Source of the DNA: Massilia sp. CF038
GTDB lineage: Bacteria; Pseudomonadota; Gammaproteobacteria; Burkholderiales; Burkholderiaceae_D
Reading direction: 5' to 3'
NCBI RefSeq assembly: GCF_900129765.1
Contig: NZ_FQWU01000002.1
Span: 124,001 to 188,000 of the forward strand
Length of the DNA stretch: 64,000 nt
A program made the position numbers and the translations under genes. Below, in pieces: positions 8,125 through 18,300 of this stretch. Below the pieces are notes generated by a model. That model was not told where the DNA came from and ran no database searches. It worked only from the letters and a program-made list of their open reading frames with translations. Every line of letters begins with the position of its first letter. Position 1 is the stretch's first letter.

Positions 8125-10515
8125 TTGGATTATAATCTCCCGCGAGTGGCCGTCAACACCCTAATCGGCCTGACAACAGCGAGTACCGTTTTGACAACAT
8201 CAGGCAGAATTCTCTTGCGCCGGCCGCGTGGCCGCATTTTAATCACCCTCCTTCTGCTGTTGGTCTTTGTTGCGCTGCTGGGCGCCGGTGGCGCTGCTGG
8301 GTATTTCTACCTGGTGGTCGCACCGAATGTGCCGTCGATCGGCGCCGTGACGGACTACCGCCCCAAGATCCCGCTGCGGATCTATACGTCCGACGACGTG
8401 CTGATCGGTGAATTCGGCGAGGAGCATCGCGACTTTGTCGCCGTCAAGGCCGTGCCGGACATGCTGAAAAAGTCGATCCTGGCGATCGAGGACACGCGCT
8501 TTTACGAGCATGGCGGCATCGACTGGATCCGCGCCGTGGGTGCGGCGCGCGCCAATTTGCGCGGCGGCCTGCGCCAGGGCGCGTCCACCATCACGATGCA
8601 GGTGGCGCGTAATTTCTTCCTGTCGCGCGATAAAAAATTTAGCCGCAAGATCAATGAAGTCGCGCTGGCCTACAAGATCGAACAAGCCTTGTCCAAAGAC
8701 CAGATCCTCGAGCTGTACCTGAACCAGATCTTCATGGGGCGCCGCTCGTATGGTTTCAGCAGCGCCGCGCGCGCCTACTTTGGCAAGGACCTGGCCGAGC
8801 TGACCATTGCCGAAACGGCCATGCTGGCCGGGATTCCCAAGGACCCGGTGCGCAACAACCCGGCCGTCAATCCGCACCGCGCCAAGCAGCGCCAGGAAGT
8901 GGTACTGCAGCGCATGCGCGAGCTGGCGTACATCACCGAGGCGCAGTTTGAAGAAGCCCGCAAGGAACCCATGCGCATTGCCAGCGTGCGTCAGGAATTT
9001 GGCACCCACGCTGAATATGTGGCAGAACTGGTTCGCCTGCAGGTGCTGGCGCAATTCAAGGACGACGCCTATACCCGAGGCCTGGTGGTCATCACCACCA
9101 TCGGCAAGGCCGAGCAGGATGCCGCCTATGACTCGGTGCGCCGCAATGTGCTGGCCTACGACCAGCGCCATGGCTACCGCGGCCCGGAAGCCTTCATCAA
9201 TCTGCCCAGCGGGGCCGAGGAACGGGAAGACGCCATCAACGAGGCCCTACGCGCCCGCCCTGTAAGTGACGGCCTGCTGCCCGTCATCGTGACGGCTGTT
9301 TCGCCGCGCCAGGTAACGGTCGAAAATCTGAATGGTGACCGGATCGACGTCAGTGGTCCCGGCCTGCGCCTGGTTGGCGCCGCCCTGGCCGACAGTGCCA
9401 AACCAGCGCTGCGCCTGCGCCCGGGCGCGGTTGTGCGCATCACCCAGGAAGACAAGGGCTGGGCCATCGTCCAGGTGCCGCAGGTTGCTGCGGGCTTTGT
9501 AGCGATCGACGCCAAAACCGGCGCCTACCACGCGATGGTTGGTGGCTTTGACTTCAATCTGCAAAAATACAATCACGTGACGCAGGCACTGCGCCAGCCG
9601 GGTTCCTCGATGAAGCCGTTTATCTATTCGTCGGCGATCGAGCGCGGTTACTCCCCCGGCACGCCGATTCTGGATGAGCCACTTGAGTTCCCCAGAGGTG
9701 GCGCCAACGGCGGCACCTGGGCCCCGCAAAACGATGACGGCAAATACGATGGCCAGGTCAGCATGCGCCAGGCCCTGACCCATTCCAAGAACGTGCCATC
9801 GGTGCGCCTGCTGCGCGCGGTCAGCGTGGGCTATGCCCATGCCTTCCTGGGCAAATTCGGCTTCACTCCCGAGCGCCAGCCCAAGAACCTGACGCTGGCC
9901 CTCGGCACCGGCGCCGTCACCCCGCTGCAAATGGCAGGCGCCTACGCGGTGTTTGCCAATGGCGGCTACCAGGTCCGGCCCTACCTGATCGCAGCCATCC
10001 GCGACGCCGGCGGCAAGACGCTGTGGGCCAGCGGCCCGCCCAAGGCACCCGCCGAGAGCACACGCGTGCTCGATCAGCGTAACGCGTTCATGGTCGACAG
10101 CATGCTGCGCGACGTCACGCGCTTCGGCACTGGCGCGGCTTCGTCACAGCGCCTGGGACGCGCCGACCTGGCCGGCAAGACCGGCACCACCACCGATGCG
10201 GTGGACGGCTGGTTTGCCGGTTACGCTGCCAACGTGGTTGCCGTGGCGTGGATGGGCTACGACGATCCACGCTCCCTGGGCGGTCGCGAATTTGGCGCCA
10301 CGCTGGCCATGCCGATCTGGATCGACTACATGAAAGTGGCGCTCGACAAGCAGCCGCAACAGGTGCGCCCAACGCCCGATGGCGTGGTGCGTGTGAACGA
10401 TGACTGGGTCTACGCCGAATTTGCCGGGGCAAGCAAGACCGTCGATGTCGACCAGTTACCGCCGTTGCCGGACGGCGCGGCCGAGGCGGCTACGGAGCAA
10501 AGTCCCGCTGACTAA
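8125..10515 (+). CDS. mrcA: Penicillin-binding protein 1A, bifunctional transglycosylase/transpeptidase
   Basis: Class A PBP that polymerises glycan strands and cross-links peptides at the inner membrane. After one membrane segment (about 38-60) comes the GT51 transglycosylase with IEDTRFYEHGG (near 120-130) and the RQGASTITMQVARN motif. The transpeptidase has SSMK with catalytic S494, SKN at 554-556 and KTG at 685-687. An OB-like insert lies between the two. The start is uncertain: TTG 8125 has AAAGGAA 9 nt upstream, but a perfect TATAAT lies at 8131-8136 inside the first codons. If that is the -10 box, translation must begin downstream, for example at TTG 8215. Length is normal for PBP1A. 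Confidence 0.92.
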   Translation: MDYNLPRVAVNTLIGLTTASTVLTTSGRILLRRPRGRILITLLLLLVFVALLGAGGAAGYFYLVVAPNVPSIGAVTDYRPKIPLRIYTSDDVLIGEFGEEHRDFVAVKAVPDMLKKSILAIEDTRFYEHGGIDWIRAVGAARANLRGGLRQGASTITMQVARNFFLSRDKKFSRKINEVALAYKIEQALSKDQILELYLNQIFMGRRSYGFSSAARAYFGKDLAELTIAETAMLAGIPKDPVRNNPAVNPHRAKQRQEVVLQRMRELAYITEAQFEEARKEPMRIASVRQEFGTHAEYVAELVRLQVLAQFKDDAYTRGLVVITTIGKAEQDAAYDSVRRNVLAYDQRHGYRGPEAFINLPSGAEEREDAINEALRARPVSDGLLPVIVTAVSPRQVTVENLNGDRIDVSGPGLRLVGAALADSAKPALRLRPGAVVRITQEDKGWAIVQVPQVAAGFVAIDAKTGAYHAMVGGFDFNLQKYNHVTQALRQPGSSMKPFIYSSAIERGYSPGTPILDEPLEFPRGGANGGTWAPQNDDGKYDGQVSMRQALTHSKNVPSVRLLRAVSVGYAHAFLGKFGFTPERQPKNLTLALGTGAVTPLQMAGAYAVFANGGYQVRPYLIAAIRDAGGKTLWASGPPKAPAESTRVLDQRNAFMVDSMLRDVTRFGTGAASSQRLGRADLAGKTGTTTDAVDGWFAGYAANVVAVAWMGYDDPRSLGGREFGATLAMPIWIDYMKVALDKQPQQVRPTPDGVVRVNDDWVYAEFAGASKTVDVDQLPPLPDGAAEAATEQSPAD
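8131..8136 (+). promoter_or_regulatory. Possible -10 box overlapping the PBP1A start
   Basis: Exact TATAAT with TTGAAA at 8105-8110, but the 20-bp spacer is longer than usual. It falls inside the proposed coding start, so it is either coincidental or evidence for a later start codon. Confidence 0.3.
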
Positions 10516-10622
10516 ATAACAAGGGTCTCAAGGCAATACTCATTAACAATATTGCACTTGGCATGTTAGGATAGCGCCTACGCGGTTGCCCACACGCCGC
10601 GGCCGTCACGCCAGGAGCCGCC

Positions 10623-11468
10623 TTGTACGTTTGGAAACCACTCTCACCATCGCAACCGGAGCATCTCGCCCTTGGCATTGCCTTCGGCATGACCGATATC
10701 GGCAAAGTCCGCGTTTCCAATGAAGATAATTTTCTGATCGATTGCCAGCTGGGTCTGGTCGCCGTGGCGGACGGCATGGGCGGTCACGAAGCAGGTGAAG
10801 TTGCCAGTTCCGACGCCTTGTTGTCGCTTTCTCACTACATTCGAACGCTCGACGATCACGCCAACCCCTTGGACTTTGGCGCCAGCACCTTTGATGCCGC
10901 TGCCGCCGATCCCCTGGGCGAGTGGAGCGCCGAGAACACGGTCACCATGACTGCGCTGCACGACGCGGTCGAGTTCGCCAACCAGCGCATGTTCCATCTG
11001 AACATGGAAAATCAGCATGCCGAAGGCGCCGGCATGGGCACCACCCTGACCGGCTTCTGGCAGCCCGACCCAAGCGGCCCCCTGTTTGTCTTTCATGTGG
11101 GCGACACCCGTTTGTACCGCCTGCGCGCCGGCCGCCTGAACCAGCTGACGCGCGACCAGACCATGTACCAGCACGCAATTGAGCTGGGGATTCGCCACAA
11201 TCTGCCGGGCCGCAATTTATTACTTCAAGCGCTGGGACCGTCAGCTGTCATCCGGCCCGAACTTCAGGTCCGCAACACCGCGCCCGGCGACATTTACATG
11301 CTGTGCAGTGACGGCTTGCATGGCGCCACCGCCCATGACGACATGGCGGACATTCTCACCGAAGCGGGCCCCGCGGGGCTGGGCGAGGCCTGCAGCAAAC
11401 TGATCGATCTGGCCAAGCAAGGCGGCAGCCGCGACAACATCACCGTGGTGCTGCTGCACTGCCACTAA
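10623..11468 (+). CDS. PP2C-family Ser/Thr protein phosphatase
   Basis: Metal-dependent phosphatase of the Stp1/PrpC type that removes phosphate from Ser/Thr (281 residues). Visible motifs: TDIGKVRVSNEDNF (metal-binding Asp/Glu at the N-terminus), VAVADGMGGHEAGEVAS (core DGMGG), FHVGDTRLYRLR, MLCSDGLHGA and SRDNITVVLL near the C-terminus. All canonical PP2C acidic residues appear present. The TTG start is chosen because AGGAG at 10613-10617 lies 5 nt upstream; the first ATG would cut into the fold. It lies 0.7 kb from a degenerate kinase on the opposite strand and may act on targets of the kinase at 23436-25571 (inference). Confidence 0.9.
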   Translation: MYVWKPLSPSQPEHLALGIAFGMTDIGKVRVSNEDNFLIDCQLGLVAVADGMGGHEAGEVASSDALLSLSHYIRTLDDHANPLDFGASTFDAAAADPLGEWSAENTVTMTALHDAVEFANQRMFHLNMENQHAEGAGMGTTLTGFWQPDPSGPLFVFHVGDTRLYRLRAGRLNQLTRDQTMYQHAIELGIRHNLPGRNLLLQALGPSAVIRPELQVRNTAPGDIYMLCSDGLHGATAHDDMADILTEAGPAGLGEACSKLIDLAKQGGSRDNITVVLLHCH

Positions 11469-11596
11469 ACATGCATCGCCTCGTATGATCGAATTTTTCG
11501 ATGATAGGAGTGGAAATTTTCCGTTTCCGCTAGTTCAATGATTCGGCGCATAATTTACTTCTGCCCTCTCTTCATTCACCTACAACGATCGGAACC

Positions 11597-12166
11597 ATGA
11601 TGAACAAATTCAGCGCCTTCCTGCTTGCCGCGAGCTTTTCCCTGTCCGCCTTTGCCGCACCTGACACCTTTGTGATCGACAATTCGCATACCCTGCCGCG
11701 CTTCGAATACAGCCATTTTGGTTTTTCGAATCAGGTCAGCCGCTTCGACAAGACCAGTGGCACCATTGTGCTGGACCGCGCCGCCAAGAGCGGTTCCGTT
11801 GATGTGACGATCGATACCACTTCGGTCAACACCGGTTTCCCGCTGTTCAACGGCCACATCCAGGGTGAAGACTTCCTCGACACCAAGAAATTCCCGACCA
11901 TCACCTTTAAATCGAGCAAGCTGAACTTCAAGGGCGACACCCTGGCCAGCGTGGACGGCAACTTGACCATCAAGGGTGTGAGCAAGCCAGTGACGCTGGA
12001 AGTGACGTCCTTCATGTGCATGCCGCACCCCATGCTGAAAAAAGAAGCGTGTGGCGCCAACGCCGTTACCAAAATCAAGCGCAGCGAATTTAATGCTGGC
12101 AAATATGCGCCGCACGTGGGCGACGAAGTGACCCTGACCATTCCGGTCGAAGCCGTCAAGCAGTAA
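11597..12166 (+). CDS. YceI-family periplasmic protein
   Basis: 189-residue secreted protein with a clear Sec signal peptide (hydrophobic core AFLLAASFSLSAF, cleavage after AFA near residue 18-20). The mature part has the YceI beta-barrel signature: FVIDNSHTLPRFEYSHFGFSNQ, then G-TIVLDRAAKSGSVDVTID, FLDTKKFPTITFKS and LTIKGVSKPVTLEV. YceI proteins bind polyisoprenoid or other lipids in the periplasm; the physiological ligand here is unknown. Two consecutive ATG codons (11597 and 11600) are possible starts. It stands alone between the phosphatase and the convergent kinase-like gene. Confidence 0.93.
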   Translation: MMNKFSAFLLAASFSLSAFAAPDTFVIDNSHTLPRFEYSHFGFSNQVSRFDKTSGTIVLDRAAKSGSVDVTIDTTSVNTGFPLFNGHIQGEDFLDTKKFPTITFKSSKLNFKGDTLASVDGNLTIKGVSKPVTLEVTSFMCMPHPMLKKEACGANAVTKIKRSEFNAGKYAPHVGDEVTLTIPVEAVKQ

Positions 12167-12189
12167 GCAAGACGCGCTGCCTCGTGCCG

Positions 12190-12999
12190 CTAGCGCACGG
12201 GGCGCACGCCGCGTTTGCAGGCGCTGTCAAAGGCGCTGAGAAATTCAAACGCGCTGCCAAAGCGCTGGGCCCGGTCGCGCGCCAGGGCCTGGCTGATCAA
12301 GGCATCAAAACTGCTGCCCAGTCCGGGTGACACGGCCGACGGTGCGGCCTGGGATGCATCGCGCAGTTGCGGCATCGACGTGGCGGCGCGCCCTTCAAAT
12401 GGCGCCGCCCCGGTCAGAATCTGGTACAGCACGGCGCCCGCGGCAAACAGATCGGCGCGGACATCCAGCGGCTCGCCACGTAATTGTTCGGGTGCCATAT
12501 TACCCAGCGCACTCTGTGGCGGCATGCCTGGCTCGCCCTGGCGCCGCGCATGGGTGAAATTCGCCAGGTGCAAATCCCCTTCTTCGTCAAGCAAGAGATT
12601 CTCGCTGCGCAGGTCGGCGTGGATCACGCCATTGGCATGCACGTGCACCAGGGCAAGCAGCAATTGACGGAAATTGGCCAGCGTGAGGCGATGGCCTTGA
12701 CCGTGGACGTAGCCACTGGCAAGCCATAACACGCCATCGGCTTCGGCACATTCGTACATACGAACAATGTTGGGATGGTTAAATCCCGCAGCAAGTTGCA
12801 CTGCATGCAGTATCCGCGCACGGATCAAAATTTCCTTCGGCCGCGCCAGCTTGAGCGCGACCTGTTCCCGGGTCGGCCCTTCGCCTGCGCTGGCCAGCCA
12901 GGTACGCGAGCGCGCACGATCACCCAAAAGGGAAATCAAGGTGTACGGCCCCACTCGCTCAGGTTTTTTCATTGGCGGGATATTAATATTCAATGTCAC
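12190..12999 (-). CDS. Degenerate Ser/Thr protein kinase-like protein (probable pseudokinase)
   Basis: A 269-residue Hanks-type kinase fold without membrane segment or extra domain. The VALK lysine (K50) and the catalytic-loop D129 and N134 (HADLRSEN) are kept, as is the APE motif (169-171). However, the DFG motif is NFT (147-149), removing the Asp that holds magnesium, and the glycine-rich loop has lost two of its three glycines (around residue 26). The catalytic loop is HAD, not HRD, so it is a non-RD kinase. Catalytic activity is doubtful, and a scaffolding or sensing role is possible. Met10 is an alternative start. Convergent with yceI. Confidence 0.75.
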   Translation of the reverse strand: MTLNINIPPMKKPERVGPYTLISLLGDRARSRTWLASAGEGPTREQVALKLARPKEILIRARILHAVQLAAGFNHPNIVRMYECAEADGVLWLASGYVHGQGHRLTLANFRQLLLALVHVHANGVIHADLRSENLLLDEEGDLHLANFTHARRQGEPGMPPQSALGNMAPEQLRGEPLDVRADLFAAGAVLYQILTGAAPFEGRAATSMPQLRDASQAAPSAVSPGLGSSFDALISQALARDRAQRFGSAFEFLSAFDSACKRGVRPVR

Positions 13000-13215
13000 A
13001 ATGATACTTGTTGTGTCCGCTTATTTGTATTCCTTCTCAGCTTAAATCCGAACTTTCTCGCCTGACACTGTGAATCGTTGCAGGCGGCGCGACAGTCGCA
13101 CCGACCCAGCCGTGTTCCGCTTGACATTGCAGCAAAAAAGACAACCTGACCGCGGCACAGTTACTTGCCTTAAGGTAAAATCCGTGTTCAAAATCACATT
13201 GCACAATAGGTAAGC

Positions 13216-14253
13216 ATGTTTTTACAATGGTTCAGGGGGCGCAGCAACGCGCAAGCCGCGCTGGCAGCGCCAAGCCACGCGCCGCGCATGATGGCGAATA
13301 CGGCGGCGATCGCGGCGGCGGATGCGGCCACGCCAGTGGCTTTGATGGCCACGCCGCACGCCTTGGCGCCCGCGCTGGACGACGCAGCGCTCGGTCACTT
13401 GTTCCACGCCTGGCTGCATGGCAAGACTGCAGCCGATCCGCGCGCCGCGGCCCAGCATAAAGTGCTGCTTGACGCCCTGCAGCGCCTGGCTGCCTCGCCC
13501 GGCGCGGGCGCCCACCTGGTGCCGCGCGTGCCGGCCATCATCCCGCAGTTGCTGCGCAGCTTGCGCGATGAGCACATGTCCGGCGCGGATGTGTCGCGCC
13601 TGCTGGCGCAGGACGTGGTGCTGGTTGCGCAAGTCATTCGCGCTGCCAACAGCCCCTTCTACAGCCCGCGCGCACCGATCCAGACGATTGAATCGGCTAT
13701 TCTGCTGCTGGGCCAGAACGGCATGCGGGCGCTGCTTGCGCAAGTGGCGTTCCGGCCCGTGATCAGCACCCAGACCGGCAAGCTGGCCCGCGTGGCCGCG
13801 CCGCAAGCCTGGCGCCACGCCGAACTGTGCGCCCAGGCCGCAACCCTGCTGGCCCCACGCCTGCGTGCCAACCCGTTTGAAGCGTATTTGGCCGGGCTGA
13901 TGCAGAACGTGGGCCTGATCGTTGCCTTCCGCCTGTTCGACCAGATCGACCCCGACTTGGTTCTGCCCCGTTCAGAACCATTTGATGCGGCCGTGGCCGT
14001 GCACGCGCGCGCGCTGTCGGCACGCATTGCCGCGCTGTGGGAGCTGCCGCCAAGCGTGGTCGAAGCACTGAGCGGCGCCAGCGACCCTGAAGCCAGTGCG
14101 CTGGCACGCACCCTGGTCCTGGCCGACCACGTGGCCAAGTTGCGCGTGCTGGTCGATGCGGGTGTGCTCAATGCAACCGATCCTGCCACCCTGGCCGGCA
14201 TGGATGATGCGGCGCTGGCCTGCTTTGCCAGACTCGCTGCCCCCGATGCGTGA
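13216..14253 (+). CDS. HDOD domain-containing protein
   Basis: 345-residue cytoplasmic protein with an Ala-rich N-terminus (to about residue 60) and a helical HDOD domain: IIPQLLRSLRDEHMSGADVSRL, VAQVIRAANSPFYSPRAPIQ and TIESAILLLGQNGMRALLAQ are the usual HDOD landmarks. HDOD domains resemble HD phosphohydrolases but lack the catalytic metal ligands and usually act in signalling, often around c-di-GMP or cell-cycle control. No partner domain such as GGDEF, EAL or REC is fused. Its stop codon lies inside a hairpin. Monocistronic; target unknown. Confidence 0.88.
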   Translation: MFLQWFRGRSNAQAALAAPSHAPRMMANTAAIAAADAATPVALMATPHALAPALDDAALGHLFHAWLHGKTAADPRAAAQHKVLLDALQRLAASPGAGAHLVPRVPAIIPQLLRSLRDEHMSGADVSRLLAQDVVLVAQVIRAANSPFYSPRAPIQTIESAILLLGQNGMRALLAQVAFRPVISTQTGKLARVAAPQAWRHAELCAQAATLLAPRLRANPFEAYLAGLMQNVGLIVAFRLFDQIDPDLVLPRSEPFDAAVAVHARALSARIAALWELPPSVVEALSGASDPEASALARTLVLADHVAKLRVLVDAGVLNATDPATLAGMDDAALACFARLAAPDA

Positions 14254-14263
14254 GCGCATCGGG
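14242..14263 (+). other. Hairpin spanning the HDOD gene stop codon
   Basis: Perfect 9-bp stem CCCGATGCG (14242-14250) / CGCATCGGG (14255-14263) with loop TGAG, which contains the stop codon. No T-run follows; a TAGAAT (14264-14269) follows directly and could be the -10 box for the next gene. It could be a weak terminator or an mRNA-end stabiliser. Confidence 0.45.
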
Positions 14264-14299
14264 TAGAATCCGGCGACACGCCATTTTCAAGGAAGCCGC

Positions 14300-15241
14300 A
14301 TGCCCTTCGATATTGAAAACAAACTCGTGATTGGTGTCGCCTCCAGCGCGCTGTTCGACCTGAGCGAATCGCACCAGGTCTATCTCGACAGCGGCCCGGA
14401 AGAATATCGCGCATACCAGGAACGCAATCTGGATACGATTCTGGGACGCGGCGTGGCCTTCCCTTTTATTCGCCGCTTCCTCAACATCAACAAATGCTTC
14501 CCGCATGAACCGCCGGTCGAAGTGGTGCTGTTTTCGCGCAATTCGCCCGAAACCGGCATGCGCGTCATGCGCTCGATTGCCCATTACGGCCTGGACATTT
14601 CGCGCGCCGCCTTCATGACAGGCAAGTCCCCCTACTCCTATCTGCCTGCGTTTAACACGGCACTATTCCTGAGCGCCAACGAAGAAGACGTCAAGAGCGC
14701 CATTGCCGCCAATTTTGCCGCAGGCCTGGTGCTGCCATCGAAGATCAGCGACGACGAACAGGACGCCGAACTGCGCATTGCGTTTGACTTCGATGGCGTG
14801 ATTGCCGACGACGAGTCCGAAACCATCTTCAAGCGCAATAACGACATCGACGAATTCCACGCCCACGAGACCGCGCACGTGGCCACGCCCCACCAGCCTG
14901 GTCCGCTGGCCGAAATGTTCCGCAAGCTGGCGCACATGCAGCGCATGGAAGAAGACGAGCAAAAGCGCGACCCCAATTACCGCAAGATCCTGCGCATTGC
15001 CATCATCACGGCGCGCAACGCGCCATCGCACGAACGCGTGGTGACCACACTCAAAAGCTGGGGCGTATCGGCCAACGAAACCTTTTTCCTGGGCGGGATG
15101 AACAAGGCGCGGGTGCTCGACGTATTCAAGCCGCATATGTTCTTCGACGACCAGCTGACCCACCTGAAGGCCACGCCCGGCGGCACCATCCCCATGGTGC
15201 ACGTGCCGTTCGGGGTGGCCAACCGCCGCCCCCCGGCTTGA
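14300..15241 (+). CDS. 5'-nucleotidase (cytosolic 5'-nucleotidase 1-like)
   Basis: 313-residue protein matching the bacterial 5'-nucleotidase family related to eukaryotic cN-I. The N-terminus (LVIGVASSALFDLSESHQVY) and the RNSPETGMRVMRSI stretch are characteristic. RIAFDFDGVIADDESE (about residues 153-168) supplies the HAD-like DxD motif, and IITARNAPSHERV gives the second motif. It would dephosphorylate nucleoside monophosphates in the cytoplasm. AAGGAA precedes the ATG. About 95 bp lies between its stop and mfd. Confidence 0.85.
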   Translation: MPFDIENKLVIGVASSALFDLSESHQVYLDSGPEEYRAYQERNLDTILGRGVAFPFIRRFLNINKCFPHEPPVEVVLFSRNSPETGMRVMRSIAHYGLDISRAAFMTGKSPYSYLPAFNTALFLSANEEDVKSAIAANFAAGLVLPSKISDDEQDAELRIAFDFDGVIADDESETIFKRNNDIDEFHAHETAHVATPHQPGPLAEMFRKLAHMQRMEEDEQKRDPNYRKILRIAIITARNAPSHERVVTTLKSWGVSANETFFLGGMNKARVLDVFKPHMFFDDQLTHLKATPGGTIPMVHVPFGVANRRPPA

Positions 15242-15291
15242 ACGGCCGCCACCTGGCATTTCTGACGGCGACGCGCCAAACAGCGCTACGG

Positions 15292-15297
15292 TATAAT
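15292..15297 (+). promoter_or_regulatory. -10 box upstream of mfd
   Basis: Exact TATAAT located 39 bp before the mfd ATG in the gap after the 5'-nucleotidase. No good -35 box is visible at 17 bp, so confidence is limited. Confidence 0.4.
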
Positions 15298-15335
15298 CGG
15301 CAGCTCTCCTTTTTGCTTCCAGCTTCGCCGCCTGC

Positions 15336-18300
15336 ATGCCCTTCGATTTAAAGAAATCTCTTCCCAAACCCGGTACCCGGTTCGCGCTTCCGACCCTGTA
15401 CGGCTCATCGGACGCGTACGCGCTGGCCGTTGCGGCGCTCGAGCGCAAGGCCGGCGGCCAGATGCTGGTCGTGCTGACCGCCTCGGCCAGCGACGGTCAG
15501 CGTCTGCTCGATGAAATTCCGTGGTTTGCATCCGGCAAACTGGCTTGCCATTTGCTGCCGGACTGGGAGACCCTGCCATACGACGCGTTTTCGCCGCACC
15601 AGGATCTGGTGTCCGAGCGTCTGGCCACATTACACGAAGTGCAGAACGGCCATTGCGATGTGCTGATCGTGCCGGCCACCACGGCCCTGGTGCGCCTGGC
15701 GCCGCCATCGTTCCTGGCCGGGTACACCTTCTTCTTCAAAAAGGGCGAAAAGCTCGACGAGGCAAGGCTGAAGGCGCAGCTCACGCTCGCTGGTTACACC
15801 CACAACTCGCAAGTCATGTCACCGGGCGAATACTCGGTACGCGGCGGCCTGATCGACCTGTTCCCCATGGGTTCAGCCCTGCCCTACCGGCTCGACCTGT
15901 TTGGCGACGAAATCGAATCGATCCGCACCTTCGACGCCGACACCCAGCGCTCGCTCTATCCAGTGAACGAAGTACGCCTGCTGCCCGGCCGCGAATTCCC
16001 CATGGACGACGCGGCCCGCACCACCTTTCGCAGCCGCTGGCGCGAACGTTTCGAAGGTGATCCATCGCGCTCGGTGGTCTACAAGGACATCAGCAGCGGC
16101 ATCGCGTCGGCCGGTATCGAATACTATTTGCCCCTGTTCTTCGAGCAGACCGCCACGTTGTTCGACTACCTGCCGGCCGGCGCCAGCCTGGCCCTGGTGG
16201 GCGACATCGATGCGGCCATCAAGCGCTTCTGGGTCGATACCGAGTCGCGCTACCGCTTCCTGAAGGCAGACCGCGAGCGCCCCATCCTGGCGCCGGACGA
16301 AATCTTCCTCAGCGACGAAAGCTTTTTCACGCTGGCCAAGCCGTACGCCCGCTGGGCCATCGCCAAAGATGGCGGCGACGCCGCGTCCGAACTGTCAGCC
16401 CCGATCCCGAACATTGCCGTCAACCGCCGCGTGGACGATCCCCTGGTCAATCTGCGCGCCTACCTGATGCAAAGCGCGCAGCGCGTGATGATCTGCGCCG
16501 AGTCGAACGGACGCCGCGAAACGCTGCAGCAGTATTTCAATGAATACCAGCTGGCGCCCGCCGCAGTCGAAGGCTTTGAAGGCTTTTTGCAGTCCGACGC
16601 CAAACTCGTACTGGGCGTGGCGCCTTTGCAGGCCGGCTTTGCGCTGTCCGAAGCGGCGGCCGGCAATCTGATCTTCATCACCGAGACCGAGCTGTATGCC
16701 GGGTCGGGCCGGCGCGCCGGCAAAAAGAAACAGGAAGGCGTGACCCAGGTCGAGTCGATGGTGCGCGACCTGTCCGAACTGAAGATTGGCGACCCGGTCG
16801 TGCACATCAACCACGGCATCGGGCGCTACATGGGCCTGACCAGCATGGACCTGGGCGAAGGCGAGACCGAATTCCTGCACCTGGAATACGCCAAGGACAC
16901 CAAGTTGTATGTGCCGGTGTCGCAGCTGCACGTGATTTCGCGCTACTCCGGCGCCTCGCCCGAAGACGCGCCCCTCCATTCGCTCGGTTCCGGCCAATGG
17001 GAAAAGGCCAAGCGCAAGGCAGCAGAACAGGTGCGCGACACGGCCGCCGAGCTGCTCAATCTGTACGCGCGGCGTGCGCTGCGCCAGGGCCACGCCTTCG
17101 AATATTCGGCGCACGACTACCAGAACTTCGCCGACAGTTTCGGCTTCGAAGAAACGCCGGACCAGGCCGAGGCCATCAACAACGTCATCAAGGACATGAC
17201 CTCGGGCAAACCGATGGACCGCCTGGTGTGCGGCGATGTCGGCTTCGGCAAGACCGAGGTGGCACTGCGCGCGGCCTTTATCGCCGTCATGGGCGGCAAG
17301 CAGGTCGCCATACTGGCCCCCACCACCCTGCTGGCCGAACAGCACGCGCAAACCTTCGCCGACCGTTTTGCCGACTGGCCGGTGCGCATTGCCGAGTTGT
17401 CGCGCTTTAGAACCGGCAAAGAGATCAACAACGCCATCAAGGGCATGGCCGACGGCACGCTCGACATCGTGATCGGCACCCACAAACTGCTGTCGCCCGA
17501 CGTGCAATTCACCCGTCTGGGCCTGGTCATCATCGACGAGGAACACCGCTTCGGGGTACGCCAGAAAGAAGCGCTCAAGGCGCTGCGCGCCGAGGTCGAC
17601 GTGCTGACCCTGACTGCCACGCCAATTCCGCGCACGCTCGGCATGGCGCTGGAAGGCTTGCGCGATTTTTCGATCATTGCCACCGCGCCGCAAAAACGCC
17701 TGGCCATCAAGACCTTCGTGCGCAGCGAGGACGGCTCCATCATCCGCGAAGCCTGCCTGCGTGAACTCAAGCGCGGCGGCCAGATCTACTTCCTGCACAA
17801 TGAAGTGGAGACCATCCAGAATCGCATGGCAATGCTGACCGAACTGCTGCCCGAAGCGCGCATCGGGGTGGCGCACGGCCAGATGCACGAACGCGATCTG
17901 GAAAAGGTCATGCGCGATTTCGTGGCCCAGCGCTTCAACATCCTGCTGTGCACTACCATCATCGAGACCGGCATCGATGTGCCGACCGCAAACACCATCA
18001 TCATGCACCGGGCCGACAAATTCGGCCTGGCCCAGCTGCACCAGCTGCGTGGGCGCGTCGGCCGTTCGCACCACCAGGCCTATGCCTACCTGCTGGTGAA
18101 CGACGTCAGCGGCCTGTCGAAACAGGCGCAGCGCCGGCTGGACGCGATCCAGCAGATGGAAGAACTGGGCAGCGGCTTCTTTTTGGCCATGCACGACCTG
18201 GAAATTCGCGGTGCCGGCGAAGTCCTGGGCGAAAACCAGTCTGGCGAAATGCTCGAAATCGGCTTTCAGCTGTATTCGGACATGCTCAGCGAAGCGGTAC

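Noticed and set aside
10623-12999. PP2C, YceI and kinase-like genes as one operon
   Set aside because: The kinase-like gene is on the opposite strand and yceI has its own 128-bp upstream region; only proximity supports a link.
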